From NCBI GenBank assembly GCA_900491605.1, contig UESW01004356.1, positions 89,093 to 153,092 on the forward strand: DNA of 64,000 bases, written 5' to 3'. Positions 42,120 to 53,124 of the stretch are shown piece after piece. The notes below the pieces were generated by a model. It worked only from the letters and a program-made list of their open reading frames with translations. It did not search any database and was not told the origin of the DNA. Each line of letters starts with the position of its first letter. Position 1 is the stretch's first letter. The stretch is from Calamus simplicifolius (lineage: Eukaryota > Streptophyta > Magnoliopsida > Arecales > Arecaceae). Position numbers and translations under genes: made by a program.

Positions 42120-43837
42120 TGTTACGGCCTTGGCCATGCGGTGCGCGGTGAGGTTGCGCGCAGGCCAAGTCTTGCACATGGGTAGTGTCCTGCCTGCAAG
42201 GTTGCTCGTTTCTGTAGAACCCTTAGGGTGGCACAATGTAGGATGCCGCGCAAGTATGGTGAGAGGCGCTTTGGTCGCACGGTGCGTGGCTAGTGCATGC
42301 ACATGCTTGGCCACTCTAGGGACAGTACGCTGCCCTTGGGCATGCGGATAGGGCTTTGGCATGTTGCCAAGACCCTTTGATGTGCGCGGGCACGTACGCG
42401 AGTCGGCGCTGGGATGCGCGGGCCAGCGGTGGGCGCTGGGCGCCCGCGCATGGTACGTACGCAAGCCGGCGCTGGGACGCGCGGGCCAGCGGCGGGCGCT
42501 GGGCGCGGGCGCAGGCGCGCGCGGGTCAGCGGCGGTCACTGGGCGCAGGTGCGCGCATTCGGCGGGCGCTGGGCATGCGCTGCCCTTTGATGTGCGCGGG
42601 CACGTACGCGAGTCGGCGCTGGGATGCGCGGGCCAGCGGTGGGCGCTGGGCGCCCGCGCATGGTACGTACGCAAGCCGGCGCTGGGACGCGCGGGCCAGC
42701 GGCGGGCGCTGGGCGCGGGCGCAGGCGCGCGCGGGTCAGCGGCGGTCGCTGGGCGCAGGTGCGCGCATTCGGCGGGCGCTGGGCATGCGCTGCCCTGTGA
42801 GGGCTAACACGAGCATGCGTGCGTCGGCGCGCGCACGGTCCTATGCGTGGGCGTGCGACGGTTGCAATAGTTTGGCCGGTTTGGACGGTTGGCCGTTGGC
42901 GCGCGTGATGGTTGCAGTTGGCCGGCAGGCGGGCACGTGCCATCCTTATATGTGACCCGATCGTTGGCCGGGCCAACCGACCCGCTGGGCGCATGCACGC
43001 AGGATGGACGTGGTGCCAGCGGGGTCGAGATTTTCGGAGGATAGCCGAGATCTTCGGGCGGTTACGCGGAGCCAGCGGAGTGGAGATTTCGGCGGGATAT
43101 CCCGCGATTTTCGGGCAGATCACGCGGACGCGCTGCCAGCTTGGCAAACGCATCCACGACATGTTGGCGCGCGGCCGTGCAAGCGGCACGGCCGAGCGCG
43201 CGCAGCTGGCGTGCACGCACAGAGCCAGGCGTGCGCCTGAGCAGCTGGGCGGATGGTTCGACGGGCCGTTGGTGGACGGTTCGATGAAGGATACATCCGG
43301 TATTTTGAGATTTGTTGAGATAGCCTTTGGATAAGGCTTATCCACTGGATTTTTGGATAAGGCCTTGGGGATAAGGCTTATCCAACCCATTCAGGCGGTG
43401 GCTAAGGTGGTTGGGCGGGCCTATATAAGGTTGGGCGGACCCTAGGCCTTGGCAATTGGTCAGATTGGATGAGAGGAAGACTTTCATCGTTCCAAGGAAG
43501 AAAACATCCGAGAGGAGTGAGAAGGTCGAGTGAGGTTGGCGAGCAGCTGGATTAGCGGCGCAGGTCTAAGTTAGGCGGGCCGAGAGGAGTGTCTTTGTAA
43601 CCTTCGGGTAACCTCATTATTTTCCAAGTTACTTAGTGGAGAGTTCTTGGTTGGGAAGGCTTTGCTTTCCGTACATCTTTTGTGTTTGGGTGGGACTTTG
43701 TTCTTCGCGGATTTTTATTCATTGTTCTAGATAAGGCTGGTTAGGGAAAGTGTTTCTCTAACGCTATCACCTATAGACGTAAGAACTTAGTGGTCATAGG
43801 GAGCGCTTTGCGCATGCCGATTAAAAGCCCGGTGACA
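42120..43837 (+). mobile_element. GC-rich solo LTR, probably Gypsy (Del/Tekay-like)
   Basis: 1718 bp starting TGTTACGGCC and ending CCGGTGACA, giving TGTTAC/GTGACA inverted ends. It is flanked by TAAG (42116-42119 and 43838-43841); counting shared end bases, ACATAAG occurs on both sides. A TATA box, TATATAAG, lies at 43422-43429, about 1.3 kb in, as in an LTR. There is no primer-binding site or coding sequence beside it, so it is a solo LTR. Family assignment from the TGTTACGGCC start is tentative. It is extremely CpG-rich up to about 43270. Long overlapping frames on both strands reflect composition and show no domain. Confidence 0.68.
42373..42792 (+). repeat. 210-bp tandem duplication, two nearly identical copies
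   Basis: Copy 1 is 42373-42582 and copy 2 is 42583-42792. I see one base difference (GGTCACTGGG against GGTCGCTGGG). Each copy also has an internal diverged repeat of GGCGCTGGGAYGCGCGGGCC (period about 60 bp). Confidence 0.93.
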
Positions 43838-43841
43838 TAAG

Positions 43842-44964
43842 CATGATATGATTAATCAGTTATCACCAATGCTTAATCTTAGCTGGCTTTGCAAACGATA
43901 CCATAAGACCATGGGACCTGTGGTCATTCTTTCACAACTCCCTGGAATACTGATCAATAGGCGAAAATGCGGGCGGTTGTTGTGGCATTGCATGAAATAT
44001 ATCTATCGCTTTAATTGATTCCTATAAGAAACAGCTCTTCTCCAATGATCACATAATCTTCTTTGAAGATGAACCACTCGATGATGGATTAATTAAAGTA
44101 TTCTTGCTTTCAACAGAAGTTCTCTTTGATGGTGACTCACTAGGACCAAGGTCATCACTTCGCATGAAGCAACATGGTCTTTCCTGGAAATAGATGTGAG
44201 AACTCCCTTTTCTGCTCTGTCTGTCTTCTTGTCATGTAGAGCATCAAATGTTTAAAGCTACACGGCATGGCGCATGGTTTTATTATTATTATTATTATTA
44301 TATTATTATTATTATTTTGGAATGGTAAAATCTGCAAACTATAGAGGCATCCGTGCATGCAAGCGATGCTTTTCTTCGGAGACCTGCCTCTGTTCCCCGT
44401 CTTTTTCTTTTTTGTTTTTTTTTTTTGTTTTTTTTTTTAAATATCCCTCCTGTGAATGTTGTTTCATGCATACTTTTAGGAATAAAAAGAAAAAAAAAAA
44501 GTAAAGTGAATCGTGAAATCCAAAATCAATTATCAAACTAACTACAAACATGAGTTCTCAACAACAACAACCTTGGCAGATATTTTGTGTCCATGTGGAG
44601 GAAGAGCCCGGCCGGACAGCAAGCTTCTTTATTGGCTTAATATTTTGGACTGATGTTCTGACCCCTTGCATGTAAAATCAAAAGGCTCAATATCCCTCCT
44701 GTTTAATTAACGATTCAGTTATACACCATTCATCCCATCTCATATTTATCCCATCTCATCTCAATCATGTTTTGCTTATAATCTAGCCCTTCTCCTCCTC
44801 CTCCTCCTCCATCATCTCCATAGGTTTTGATAAAAAATGATCTTGCAAGCAGAAACGACCTCCAGTCCAAGGTAAGAGATCCTTCCGTCTTAAACGTTTC
44901 AAATAAAGAACACTCCCCCCCAAAAAAATCAAATTAAATATTAAATATTACTTAATGTGGATAT
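43842..44964 (+). other. Intergenic with an isolated coding-like fragment
   Basis: Apart from the fragment at 43996-44193 nothing was recognised. It includes an ATT microsatellite (44280-44317), long T runs near 44400-44440 and a CTC run at about 44788-44808. Confidence 0.55.
43996..44193 (+). pseudogene. Unrecognised protein-like fragment, 65 codons
   Basis: Open from 43996 to the TAG at 44191-44193, with no ATG at the start. It encodes DSYKKQLFSNDHIIFFEDEP, then LIKVFLLSTEVLFDGDSLG and SSLRMKQHGLSWK. Amino-acid composition is balanced and unlike the chance frames around it, so it may be the last exon or a relic of a host gene. I do not recognise the family. It lies just right of the solo LTR. 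Function unknown. Confidence 0.35.
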
Positions 44965-45624
44965 TGTTGGAGATTTCAATATTCAAAAGCCTTTTGATTT
45001 GATAAGTCATTTTATCTGATACGTCGTTTTCAATCGGTAGGATAAGTCTTTTTATTTCAACCGGTAGGATAAGTCCTTTTATTTTTCTTTTGATCAGTCT
45101 TTTGACTTATATATCTCTACGTTCGTGATAAGTCTTGATAAGTCTTTTATTTTGTTTGACCAACCGTTGGACGCTGATCGACCTTTAGACTGAATCGTCA
45201 TTCCCGTTGGATTGACTCACTGCTTTCAACCGGTGCTTGCTATCTTATAAATATTCGAAACAATGCCTTCCGGTGAAAATAAAATTCAAATCTTGCTCTT
45301 TCCATCATTATCCGGAGATCCATTCCCTCATCCTTATCCAGTCCAGAGATTCATTCTTTTGCTTTGCTCCGTTCTTACCCAAAGAGAAGGAACTCATTCG
45401 GTTGTTCATCCTCTTCTGACATTGGTGTGTGCACGCTTGTTAGAAGACTCGTTGCTATTGTATCCTGGAGGGTAGTCGTGCTCTAATCTTCTGCACCGAG
45501 ATATTATCTCCGAGAGGCGTGAATATACTCTTAAGGACAGTGCCTTGTATGCCACAGCATCTTCTCAACTTCTCAAATAGATAAGATCTTCCCAGGTACT
45601 ATCTTTCCTCAAACTTATCCAACA
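44965..45624 (+). repeat. 5' LTR of the truncated Copia element
   Basis: Starts TGTTGGAGATTTC and ends CTTATCCAACA, so perfect TGTTGGA/TCCAACA inverted ends. TATA box TATAAATA at 45246-45253. Repeated GGATAAGTC motifs upstream of it (about 45049-45080). No standard initiator-Met primer site follows; the next bases are ATCTTAAGAGTAG. Confidence 0.78.
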
Positions 45625-45639
45625 ATCTTAAGAGTAGAT

Positions 45640-46311
45640 ATGGACTCTATTATGGTTGCTGCTACTAAGTCCTTTCCCGATACATCCAAGATTGAGCAAT
45701 TTACTGGTTCCCATTATAAACGTTGGCAAGATAAATTATTTTCAATATTAGATGTTTATAATATAGTATCTGTTTTGACTGATCCTAAACCTGAGAAAGA
45801 GGAGGACCTTCTAACCTGGGAAAAGGCTAATAGAATATGTAGGCATACTATTCTTAGTACTCTATCCAATGAACTATTTGATATTTATTATCCTATTAAA
45901 TCAGCCTCTGAAATTTGGGAAAGCCTTAGAAGAAAATATATTCTTGAAGATGCTGGTTCTCAGAAATTTACTATAGGAAACCTTTTTAACTTTACCATGT
46001 CAGAAGATAAGGATGTGTCATCTCAGATCCATGCTTTCCATGTTCTAATAGATGACCTTAAAAATGAAAATATTATTCTTCTTGATGCTTTTATTGCTGG
46101 ATCCCTAATTGAAAAATTACCTGAATCTTGGAAAGATTATAAGAATAATTTAAAGCATAAAAGAAAGTCTATGTCCCTTAAAGATGTTATTGTGCATATT
46201 AGGATTGAAGAGCAAAACAGAGCCCGAGAAAAGATAGAAAAGGCTAAGGAAATGACTAGTAAGGCTAATCTAATAGAGGATGGATCTAGTAAGGATAAAC
46301 ATAAGTCCTAT
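45640..46311 (+). pseudogene. Copia gag, truncated at its 3' end
   Basis: Uninterrupted frame from ATG at 45640, 16 bp after the LTR, for 224 codons to the junction. It encodes a Copia gag (UBN2-type) domain: FTGSHYKRWQDKLFSILD near residue 21, EIWESLRRKY about 92, and a lysine-rich tail with KDVIVHIRIEEQNRAREK near 187. The zinc knuckle that normally follows is missing because Sirevirus-2 begins there. The apparent stop at 46315-46317 is contributed by the LTR of Sirevirus-2. The open frame up to the cut suggests the element was young when it was broken. Confidence 0.85.
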
Positions 46312-47786
46312 TGTTGACCCAACTATTGATTTTGATGATTAATAAAGGAATTGAGTATATTTATTTGATTACTAATGGATTTGACAAGTATTTCAGGACT
46401 CAAAAATATTTGATCAATTTAAATGAATTAAGAAACGTGTTTTGAATCAATTGCAAAACATCAATTTCAAAGTTTCAGAACCTGGAGTCGACACCTAGAA
46501 TTCCTGGAGCCGACCCCATGGCCATTCAAATTTTCTTCTGATTTTTGATACGGTCCGGAGCCGACACCTAGAGTTTCGGAGCCGACACCTATAGTTTCGG
46601 AGCCGACACCCAGAGTTTCGGAGTCGACACTTACAGTGTCTGGAGCCGACTCCGATGCGGGGATAGAACGTTGATTTTTTGAGCATCTTGGAGCCGACAC
46701 CTACAGTATTCGGGAGCCGACACCTAACTTTTTCGGAGCCGACTCCTCGACGGACTCAGAACTTTCTATTTTTGGAAAAACGACTTGGAGCCGACACCTG
46801 AAAAGTTGGAGCCGACTCCAACTTGACTGGGACGAATATTTAAATTGCCAGATCAGCTCTAACGGTAGTATTTCCTTTTTACCTAATTTCTAACGGATAT
46901 ATTTTATTTCCAGGTACATTCCAATGGCTAGTTTTCTTCCCAAAATGGATTAAAAGAAATCTATAAAAAGGGGAAAACACCTGTTTGAAAAAAGGACGGA
47001 AAATAGAAAAATCTCAAATCAAAAATCCGAGAAAACCTGAGCCTGAATCTTAAGAGAAAAGCATTCAAATTCAAATCCTTCCACTCCACAAAGCTCAAAA
47101 AGAATCCAAGGCATTCAATCTTGAAAAATCGAAGGATTCTCAAAGGGGAAGAAACTCTGTTTTGAAGATTTTCCAACTTCTCATCCGCAACATTTGCAAC
47201 GAATCAAAGCTGAGGCCTGATTCAACATCTCCAAAGAGAAGAAAAGAAAAGAAGAAAAGCTCAACTCCAATCTACTTCAAACAGGCTTTTCTAAACTTAT
47301 TTGTTCATTCATTTGAATATTGCTCATTTGAGGAGCTTTGTATTATTGAAAAATCTTTTCATTCTTGTTTGCTAGTTCAATCTGGGGGATTGAACTAGTG
47401 GAGGTTGTATACCTCGGGTCAAGCTAGATAAGCTTGAGTTTAGGGTTTTGTGCTGGTGAGCCCGAAAAACCGGCTGGGTTCGTTGTGATCCCGGGAAAAA
47501 CAACAAGTTTTGAGTTGTGATCTTGTAAAACAACTCGGCTGTAATCTAGTCGATTATAGTGGACCCAAGTGAATCTTGGGAGTGGACGTAGGTGTTGGAT
47601 ACACCGAACCACTATAAAATCATTGTGTTTGCCGTGCTTCCATTATCTCTATCTCTATCTCCTTGTTTGTGCTTTATATTTGCCTTGCATTTAATTTCAT
47701 TTAACTTAAAGCTAATAGTTTTAAAAGGTTTAAATTTTTAAAGAACCCAATTCACCCCCCCTCTTGGGTTGCCATCTGGGCCAACA
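46312..47786 (+). repeat. 5' LTR of Sirevirus-2
   Basis: 1475 bp, TGTTGACCCAACTATTG to ATCTGGGCCAACA. TATA box TATAAAAA at 46962-46969. About twelve copies of the GGAGCCGACACC-type motif precede it (46484-46825). Confidence 0.95.
46484..46825 (+). repeat. GGAGYCGAC motif array in the 5' LTR (U3)
   Basis: About twelve dispersed copies of GGAGCCGACACC, GGAGTCGACACC or GGAGCCGACTCC, the last almost a perfect 12-bp palindrome. The spacing is irregular and several units are followed by TAGAGTTTC or TACAGT. All lie upstream of the TATA box. Confidence 0.92.
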
Positions 47787-47788
47787 AT

Positions 47789-47800
47789 TGGTATCAGAGC
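47789..47800 (+). promoter_or_regulatory. Primer-binding site, initiator Met-tRNA
   Basis: TGGTATCAGAGC, two bases after the 5' LTR. It is complementary to the 3' end of plant initiator tRNA-Met, the usual Copia primer. Confidence 0.95.
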
Positions 47801-47848
47801 AAGTGCTCATTGTTTATTTGATCACACGATCAAGAGCTAAAGATCCAA

Positions 47849-48974
47849 ATGGCAGCTCAAGTTGGATCTTCATTTGCCGAAGGTCATTCTACAAATAGAC
47901 CTCCCTTATTTAATGGTTCCAACTATTCATATTGGAAAGCAAGAATGAGGATATTCATTCAAGCTTCTGATTATGAATTATGGGGTGTTATAATTAATGG
48001 ACCTAGTACACCCACACACATTGTTGATGGCACTATTGTTCCTAAGCCCGAAAGGGATTGGAATGATAATGATAGGAAAATGGCACAGCTCAATGCTAAG
48101 GCCATGAATGTTTTATATTGTTCATTAGATGCTAACGAATTTAATCGCATTTCTACATGTAATTCCGCAAAAGAGATTTGGGATAGATTAGAGGTTACCC
48201 ATGAGGGTACTAATCAAGTAAAAGAATCTAAAATAAATATTCTTGTTCATAAATATGAATTATTTAGCATGGAACAAACTGAAACTATAGCATGCATGTA
48301 TACTAGATTCACTGATATTGTAAATGGTTTGAAGAGTCTTGGGAAAACCTATACTAATTCTGAACTTGTTCGCAAAATTCTTAGGTCACTTCCAAGGACT
48401 TGGGAAGCAAAGGTGACAGCAATCCAAGAAGCCAAGGACCTCAACACTTTACCCTTTGGAGGAGCTACTTGGATCCTTGATGACTCATGAGCTAACCATG
48501 AAACAACATCAAGAGGAGGAAGTCAAGAAAAAGAAAACTATAGCTCTTAAGGCTGCAGAAAGTGAGGAAAGCTGCAGTGATGATGATGATGATGATGAGA
48601 CAGCTCTTCTAGCAAGAAAATTCAAAAAATTCATGAGAAGAAGAGACCCTTCCAAAAGAAGAAATCTGGATTTAAGATGGAAGGAGAAAAAGAAAAAAAA
48701 GGACAAGGACAAAGAGAAAGACCCCTTGATTTGCTATGAGTGTAAGAAACCGGGGCACTTTAGATATGATTGTCCTCAACTGAAGAAGACTTTCAAGAAG
48801 AAGAAGAAAGCCTATGTTGCAACTTGGAGCGACAGCGATGAATCCTCTTCGGAGGAAGAACAAAAAGAAGTTGCCAACATTTGCTTCATGGCAAACGAGG
48901 ATGATGAGGTAAGTTCTGAAAACCCTTGTGATGATTTTGCTTTGATGAATTATTTGAAGCTTTCAATGAACTAG
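47849..48974 (+). pseudogene. Sirevirus-2 gag, frameshifted
   Basis: Starts at ATG 47849, 63 bp after the LTR. The first frame (to about 48455) has the gag domain: PPLFNGSNYSYWKARMRIFI near residue 19, then EIWDRLEVTHEGT and LVRKILRSLPRTWEAKVTAI. One extra base at about 48452-48456 shifts the frame. The second frame continues EELLGSLMTHE, an Asp-rich stretch (GATGAT repeats), KKFMRRRDPSKRR, and a CCHC knuckle CYECKKPGHFRYDC at about 48732-48775. A further frameshift before 48974 breaks the link to the next coding block. Gag builds the particle that packages element RNA. Large Sirevirus gag with long acidic and lysine-rich regions is normal. Confidence 0.88.
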
Positions 48975-49499
48975 TAGATGATTTAAAATTTTGAAAAAGA
49001 AATACAAGTCTTTGAAAAATGATAGCTCAATTTTTATCAAAGAAAAAGACAATCTTACTAATGAGATTAAAATACTAAAATCTGAAAATGATAATTTGAC
49101 AAAAGAAAAGGAATCAATTTCTAATGAAAATGATAAATTAAAGAAGGAAGTTGATAAATATAAAAGTATTGTTGATAAATTTACTTATAGTTCTGAAAAA
49201 CTTAATTTATTGTTAAGCAATCAAAGAGCTATATTGATAAAGCTGGTTTAGGATATAGACCTAACTTAAAACAAAAATTTGTCAAAAACTTTTTTAGAAA
49301 AGAACAAAATAGAGATAATGTTACATGTCATTATTGTAACAAGAAAGGTCATAAATCCTATGAATGTATGCAAGAAAAGTAACAAAAAATTAAATAATAA
49401 AGGAAGAAAATATGGGTTCCCAAAGGAACAATCTTTTATGCTACTAACCATGAAGGACCCAAGAAGGCTTGGGTACCTAAATATAAGACTTAATTATTT
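48975..49499 (+). pseudogene. Sirevirus-2 gag-pol linker: coiled coil and second CCHC knuckle
   Basis: Frame 48991-49251 encodes a Glu/Lys/Asn-rich coiled coil (NDNLTKEKESISNENDKLKK). A shift then leads to the second knuckle, CHYCNKKGHKSYEC, at about 49326-49370. Near 49445-49480 the codons for GPKKAWVPK follow, a segment found just before protease in this lineage. Two knuckles about 600 bp apart are visible in the one element. The frame is broken at about 49250 and by stops after 49380. Confidence 0.8.
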
Positions 49500-52400
49500 T
49501 TGCAGGAGTGTCTTGCGGCCAAAAGATCAAAGCGAAAGTGGTATCTCGATAGTGGCTGCTCAAGACACATGACGGGTGACAAGGATCAATTCATCACCCT
49601 TGAGAGCAAAAGAGGAGGAGTTGTTACATTTGGTGACAATGGCAAAGGCCAAATCATGGGGTTTGGTAAAATTCAAATAACTCCCTCCACATATATTGAA
49701 AATGTCTTATATGTTAATGGTTTAAAACATAATCTAATAAGTATTAGTCAATTATGTGATAAAGGTTTTAAAGTATCATTTGAAGCTTCTATCTGCACTG
49801 TTTCTAATCCCATTGATAATAGCATTATTTTTATTGGAAATAGAAATGGCAATGTATACTTGATTGATTTAGACAATTTGTCTACTAGTAATCATTGCTT
49901 AGTTGCTAATAATGCTAATATGAATGAGATTGGTTGGTTATGGCATCGTAGATTAGGTCATGCAAGCACACACCTTATTTCAAAATTAATTAGAATGGAT
50001 TTAGTAAAAGGACTTCCACAACTAGATTTTGAAAATAACAAAATTTGCGATGCATGTCAATTTGGAAAACAAACTAGAAATTCTTTCAAAACTAAAAATA
50101 TTGTTTCCACTTCTAGGCCACTTGAACTACTTCACATGGATCTTTTTGGACCTACTAGAACCACAAGTCTAGGAGGAAAGAAATATGGTCTTGTGATTGT
50201 AGATGATTATTCTAGATACACTTGGGTATTATTTTTAGCTCATAAAGATGAGACCTTTCCATTGTTTTGAAATTCTTCAAGAAGGTCACAAATGAGAAAA
50301 ACAACACCATAGTGTCTCTAAGAAGTGATCATGGCACTGAATTTGAAAATCATTTATTTGAAAACTTTTGCATAGAAAATGGCATTCATCATAATTTTTC
50401 AGCACCTAGAACACCACAACAAAATGGAGTAGTTGAAAGAAAAAATAGAACCTTAGAAGACATGGCCCGTACCATGCTATGTGAAAGCAACTTACCAAAG
50501 TACTTTTGGGCGGAAGCTATAAACACGGCATGTTACATTCTTAATAGAGCTTTAATTAGGCCAATCATTAAGAAAACTCCTTATGAACTATGGAATAATA
50601 GAAAACCAAACATAAGTTACTTTCATGCATTTGGTTGTAAATGTTTCATTCATAATAATGGTAAAGATAATCTAGGAAAATTTGATGCAAAATCTGATGA
50701 AGGCATTTTCTTAGGATATTCAACATCTAGTAAAGCCTATAGAGTGTTTAACAAGAGAAACTTAATTGTAGAAGAATCTATTCATGTAATTTTTGATGAA
50801 TCTTTAGCATCAGTTCTGAAAAGATTGATGATGAGGAAGATACAAACATTCTAGAAAGAGATATTGAAAAACTGAATATAGATGTATCTTCAGATCATGA
50901 ACAAGAAGCTAAAGATAATGATTCTCCTAGTGTTGATGTTGTTGATGCAAATCATAATGATGTAGATCTTCCTAGAGATTGGAGATATGCCTATGGTCAT
51001 CCAAAAGAATTAATTATAGGTGATCCATCTCAAGGAGTAAGAACTAGATCATCAATGAGAAACATCAATAATCATCTTGCATTTGTATCTCAAATTGAAC
51101 CCAAAACTATTGAAGAAGCAGAAAAAGATAATAATTGGATGTTAGCTATGCAAGAAGAATTAAATCAATTTGCTAGAAATAATGTTTGGACTCTTGTAGA
51201 TAGACCTAAAGATCACTCTGTTATAGGATCAAAATGGGTATTTAGAAATAAATTAGATGAAAATGGCATAGTAATTAGAAACAAAGCTAGATTAGTTGCA
51301 AAAGGATATAATCAAGAAGAAGGAATTGATTTTGATGAAACTTTTGCACCGGTAGCTAGACTAGAAGCAATTAGATTATTACTTGCATTTGCATGTCATT
51401 TGCATATCAATTTATTTCAAATGGATGTTAAAAGTGCATTTTTAAATGGATTTATAAATGAGAAGTTTTTGTTGAACAACCACCTGGTTTTGAAGATCAT
51501 GAATTTCCAAATCATGTTTTTAAATTACACAAAGCACTATATGGTTTAAAACAAGCACCTAGAGCTTGGTATGAAAGATTAAGTAAATTTCTAATTGAAA
51601 ATGATTTTATAAGAGGAAATGTTGATAAAACACTATTTTTGAAAAGAAAAGACAAGGATTTATTAGTAGTACAAATATATGTTGATGATATGTATTCGGT
51701 GCTACTAACAATTTGTTATGTCAAGAATTTGCTAAGTTGATGCAGGGTGAGTTTGAAATGAGCATGATGGGAGAACTCAACTTCTTCCTAGGACTTCAAA
51801 TCAAGCAAAGCAAAGAAGGAATTTTCATCAATCAAGCCAAATACAAAAAGAATTGCTCAAGAAGTTTGGAATGGAGTCAATCAAACCACTTGGAACTCCT
51901 ATGAGTCCTTCATGCAAGTTGGACAAAGATGAAGATGGTAAGAAAGTAGATCAAAAATATTACAGAGGTATGATCGGATCTCTTCTTTACTTAACAGCCA
52001 GTAGACCAGATATAATGTTTGCTGTATGTTTATGCGCTAGATTTCAATCTGAACCTAAAGAATCTCACTTAATTGCTGTAAAAAGAATCTTAAGATATTT
52101 AAGTGGAACTAAAAATGTAGGTTTATGGTATTCTAGAGACTCGACATTAAACTTGATTGCATACTCTGACTCTGACTATGCTGGATGTAAATTAGATAGA
52201 AAAAGCACAAGTGGAGCATGTCAATTCTTAGGTAGTAACTTAATCTCCTGGTTTAGCAAAAAGCAAAATTCGGTTGCATTATCTACTGCTGAAGCAGAAT
52301 ATGTTGCAGCTGGAAGTTGCTGTGCTCAAATCCTTTGGATTAAGAGACAACTTGAAGATTATGGCATAACACTTGATAAAACTCCAATTAGATGTGATAA

Positions 52401-52623
52401 CACAAGTGCAATAAATCTAACTAAAAATCCAATTCAACATTCAAGAACAAAACATATTGAAATTAGATATCACTTTATAAGAGAACATGTAGCTAATAAT
52501 GAAATTTGTCTTGAATATGTTAATACTGAAGAACAATTAGCTGATATATTTACAAAACCTTTGAGTGAAGAGAGATTTTGTTATCTTAGAGGTGAATTAG
52601 GGATATGTGACCCTTTGGATTGA
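49500..52623 (+). pseudogene. Sirevirus-2 pol: protease, integrase, RT, RNase H; several frameshifts
   Basis: Protease: WYLDSGCSRHMTGD at about 49540, with the active-site DSG. GAG-pre-integrase: WHRRLGHAS (49943). Integrase: LLHMDLFGP (D at about 50140), VIVDDYSR, then after a shift at about 50265, SDHGTEF and GVVERKNRTLEDM (catalytic D and E). RT: 51055-51549 with KWVFRNKLDENG and QMDVKSAFLNG, a shift, KQAPRAWYERL at about 51555, then YVDDM at about 51680, where a lost base shifts the frame. RNase H: 51853-52623, YSDSDYAGCKLDRKSTSGA, ALSTAEAEYVAA and EEQLADIFTKPLSEERF, ending at TGA 52621-52623. Every domain is present and most residues look functional. Roughly five frame breaks make this copy non-autonomous. 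Confidence 0.92.
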
Positions 52624-53124
52624 TTTTGAAACACTAAGGAATGACTATCTAGATTTCTATTAATTTCTTGATATTCCTTTCATAATTTTAAGGACAAATC
52701 ATCTAGTCATCTGTGCATCTTGATTCTTAATACTCCAAAATTTTATCAAAATTTTATAGAATTTCTTTTGGCAAGTTTCAGTTGTTTGAATCTCAATTAT
52801 TTTTCTCTGAAACTGTCATTGGAGTCGACACCTCAGAATGAGGAGTCGACACCTTTGTCTGTGTCGCTCTCGGTCCCTGACCTTGGAGCCGACACCCGTG
52901 TAAGTGGAGCCGACTCCAGTTCGAGCGCTGACTGTGTTAGCGATTTGGAGTCGACACCCGACTTTGCGGGAGTCGACACCTGGGAATCCAAAATTGATTT
53001 ATTAGGGCAGAGTCGACACCTCGTCATTTCCTAAACTATCGAATCCTCAACCAAATCCCTCCTAAACTCTCTCAAAGTCTCCCCATCTCTAATTCCACTC
53101 CTCCCAAGCTTTCCTAAGGATCCA
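52624..53124 (+). other. Sirevirus-2 pol-env spacer with GGAGYCGAC motifs
   Basis: Noncoding. Between about 52820 and 53025 it has seven copies of the same GGAGTCGACACC or GGAGCCGACTCC motif as the LTR. No sequence similar to the rest of the LTR is present, so the motif was amplified here separately. Confidence 0.85.

Larger units (their letters stand above)
44965..46311 (+). mobile_element. Copia-type element: 5' LTR and gag, cut off by Sirevirus-2
   Basis: A 660-bp LTR (44965-45624) followed by a gag ORF, which stops where the LTR of Sirevirus-2 begins at 46312. No continuation is found on the far side of Sirevirus-2, so protease to RNase H and the 3' LTR are missing from the window. Confidence 0.8.

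Noticed and set aside
42081..43390. Long ORFs of 197, 199, 284 and 148 codons
   Set aside because: They read through the GC-rich 210-bp duplication in both strands, low complexity, inside an LTR-like element.
46484..46825. CRISPR-like or satellite array in the LTR
   Set aside because: The motif is 12 bp with irregular spacing inside a retroelement LTR, present in both LTRs.
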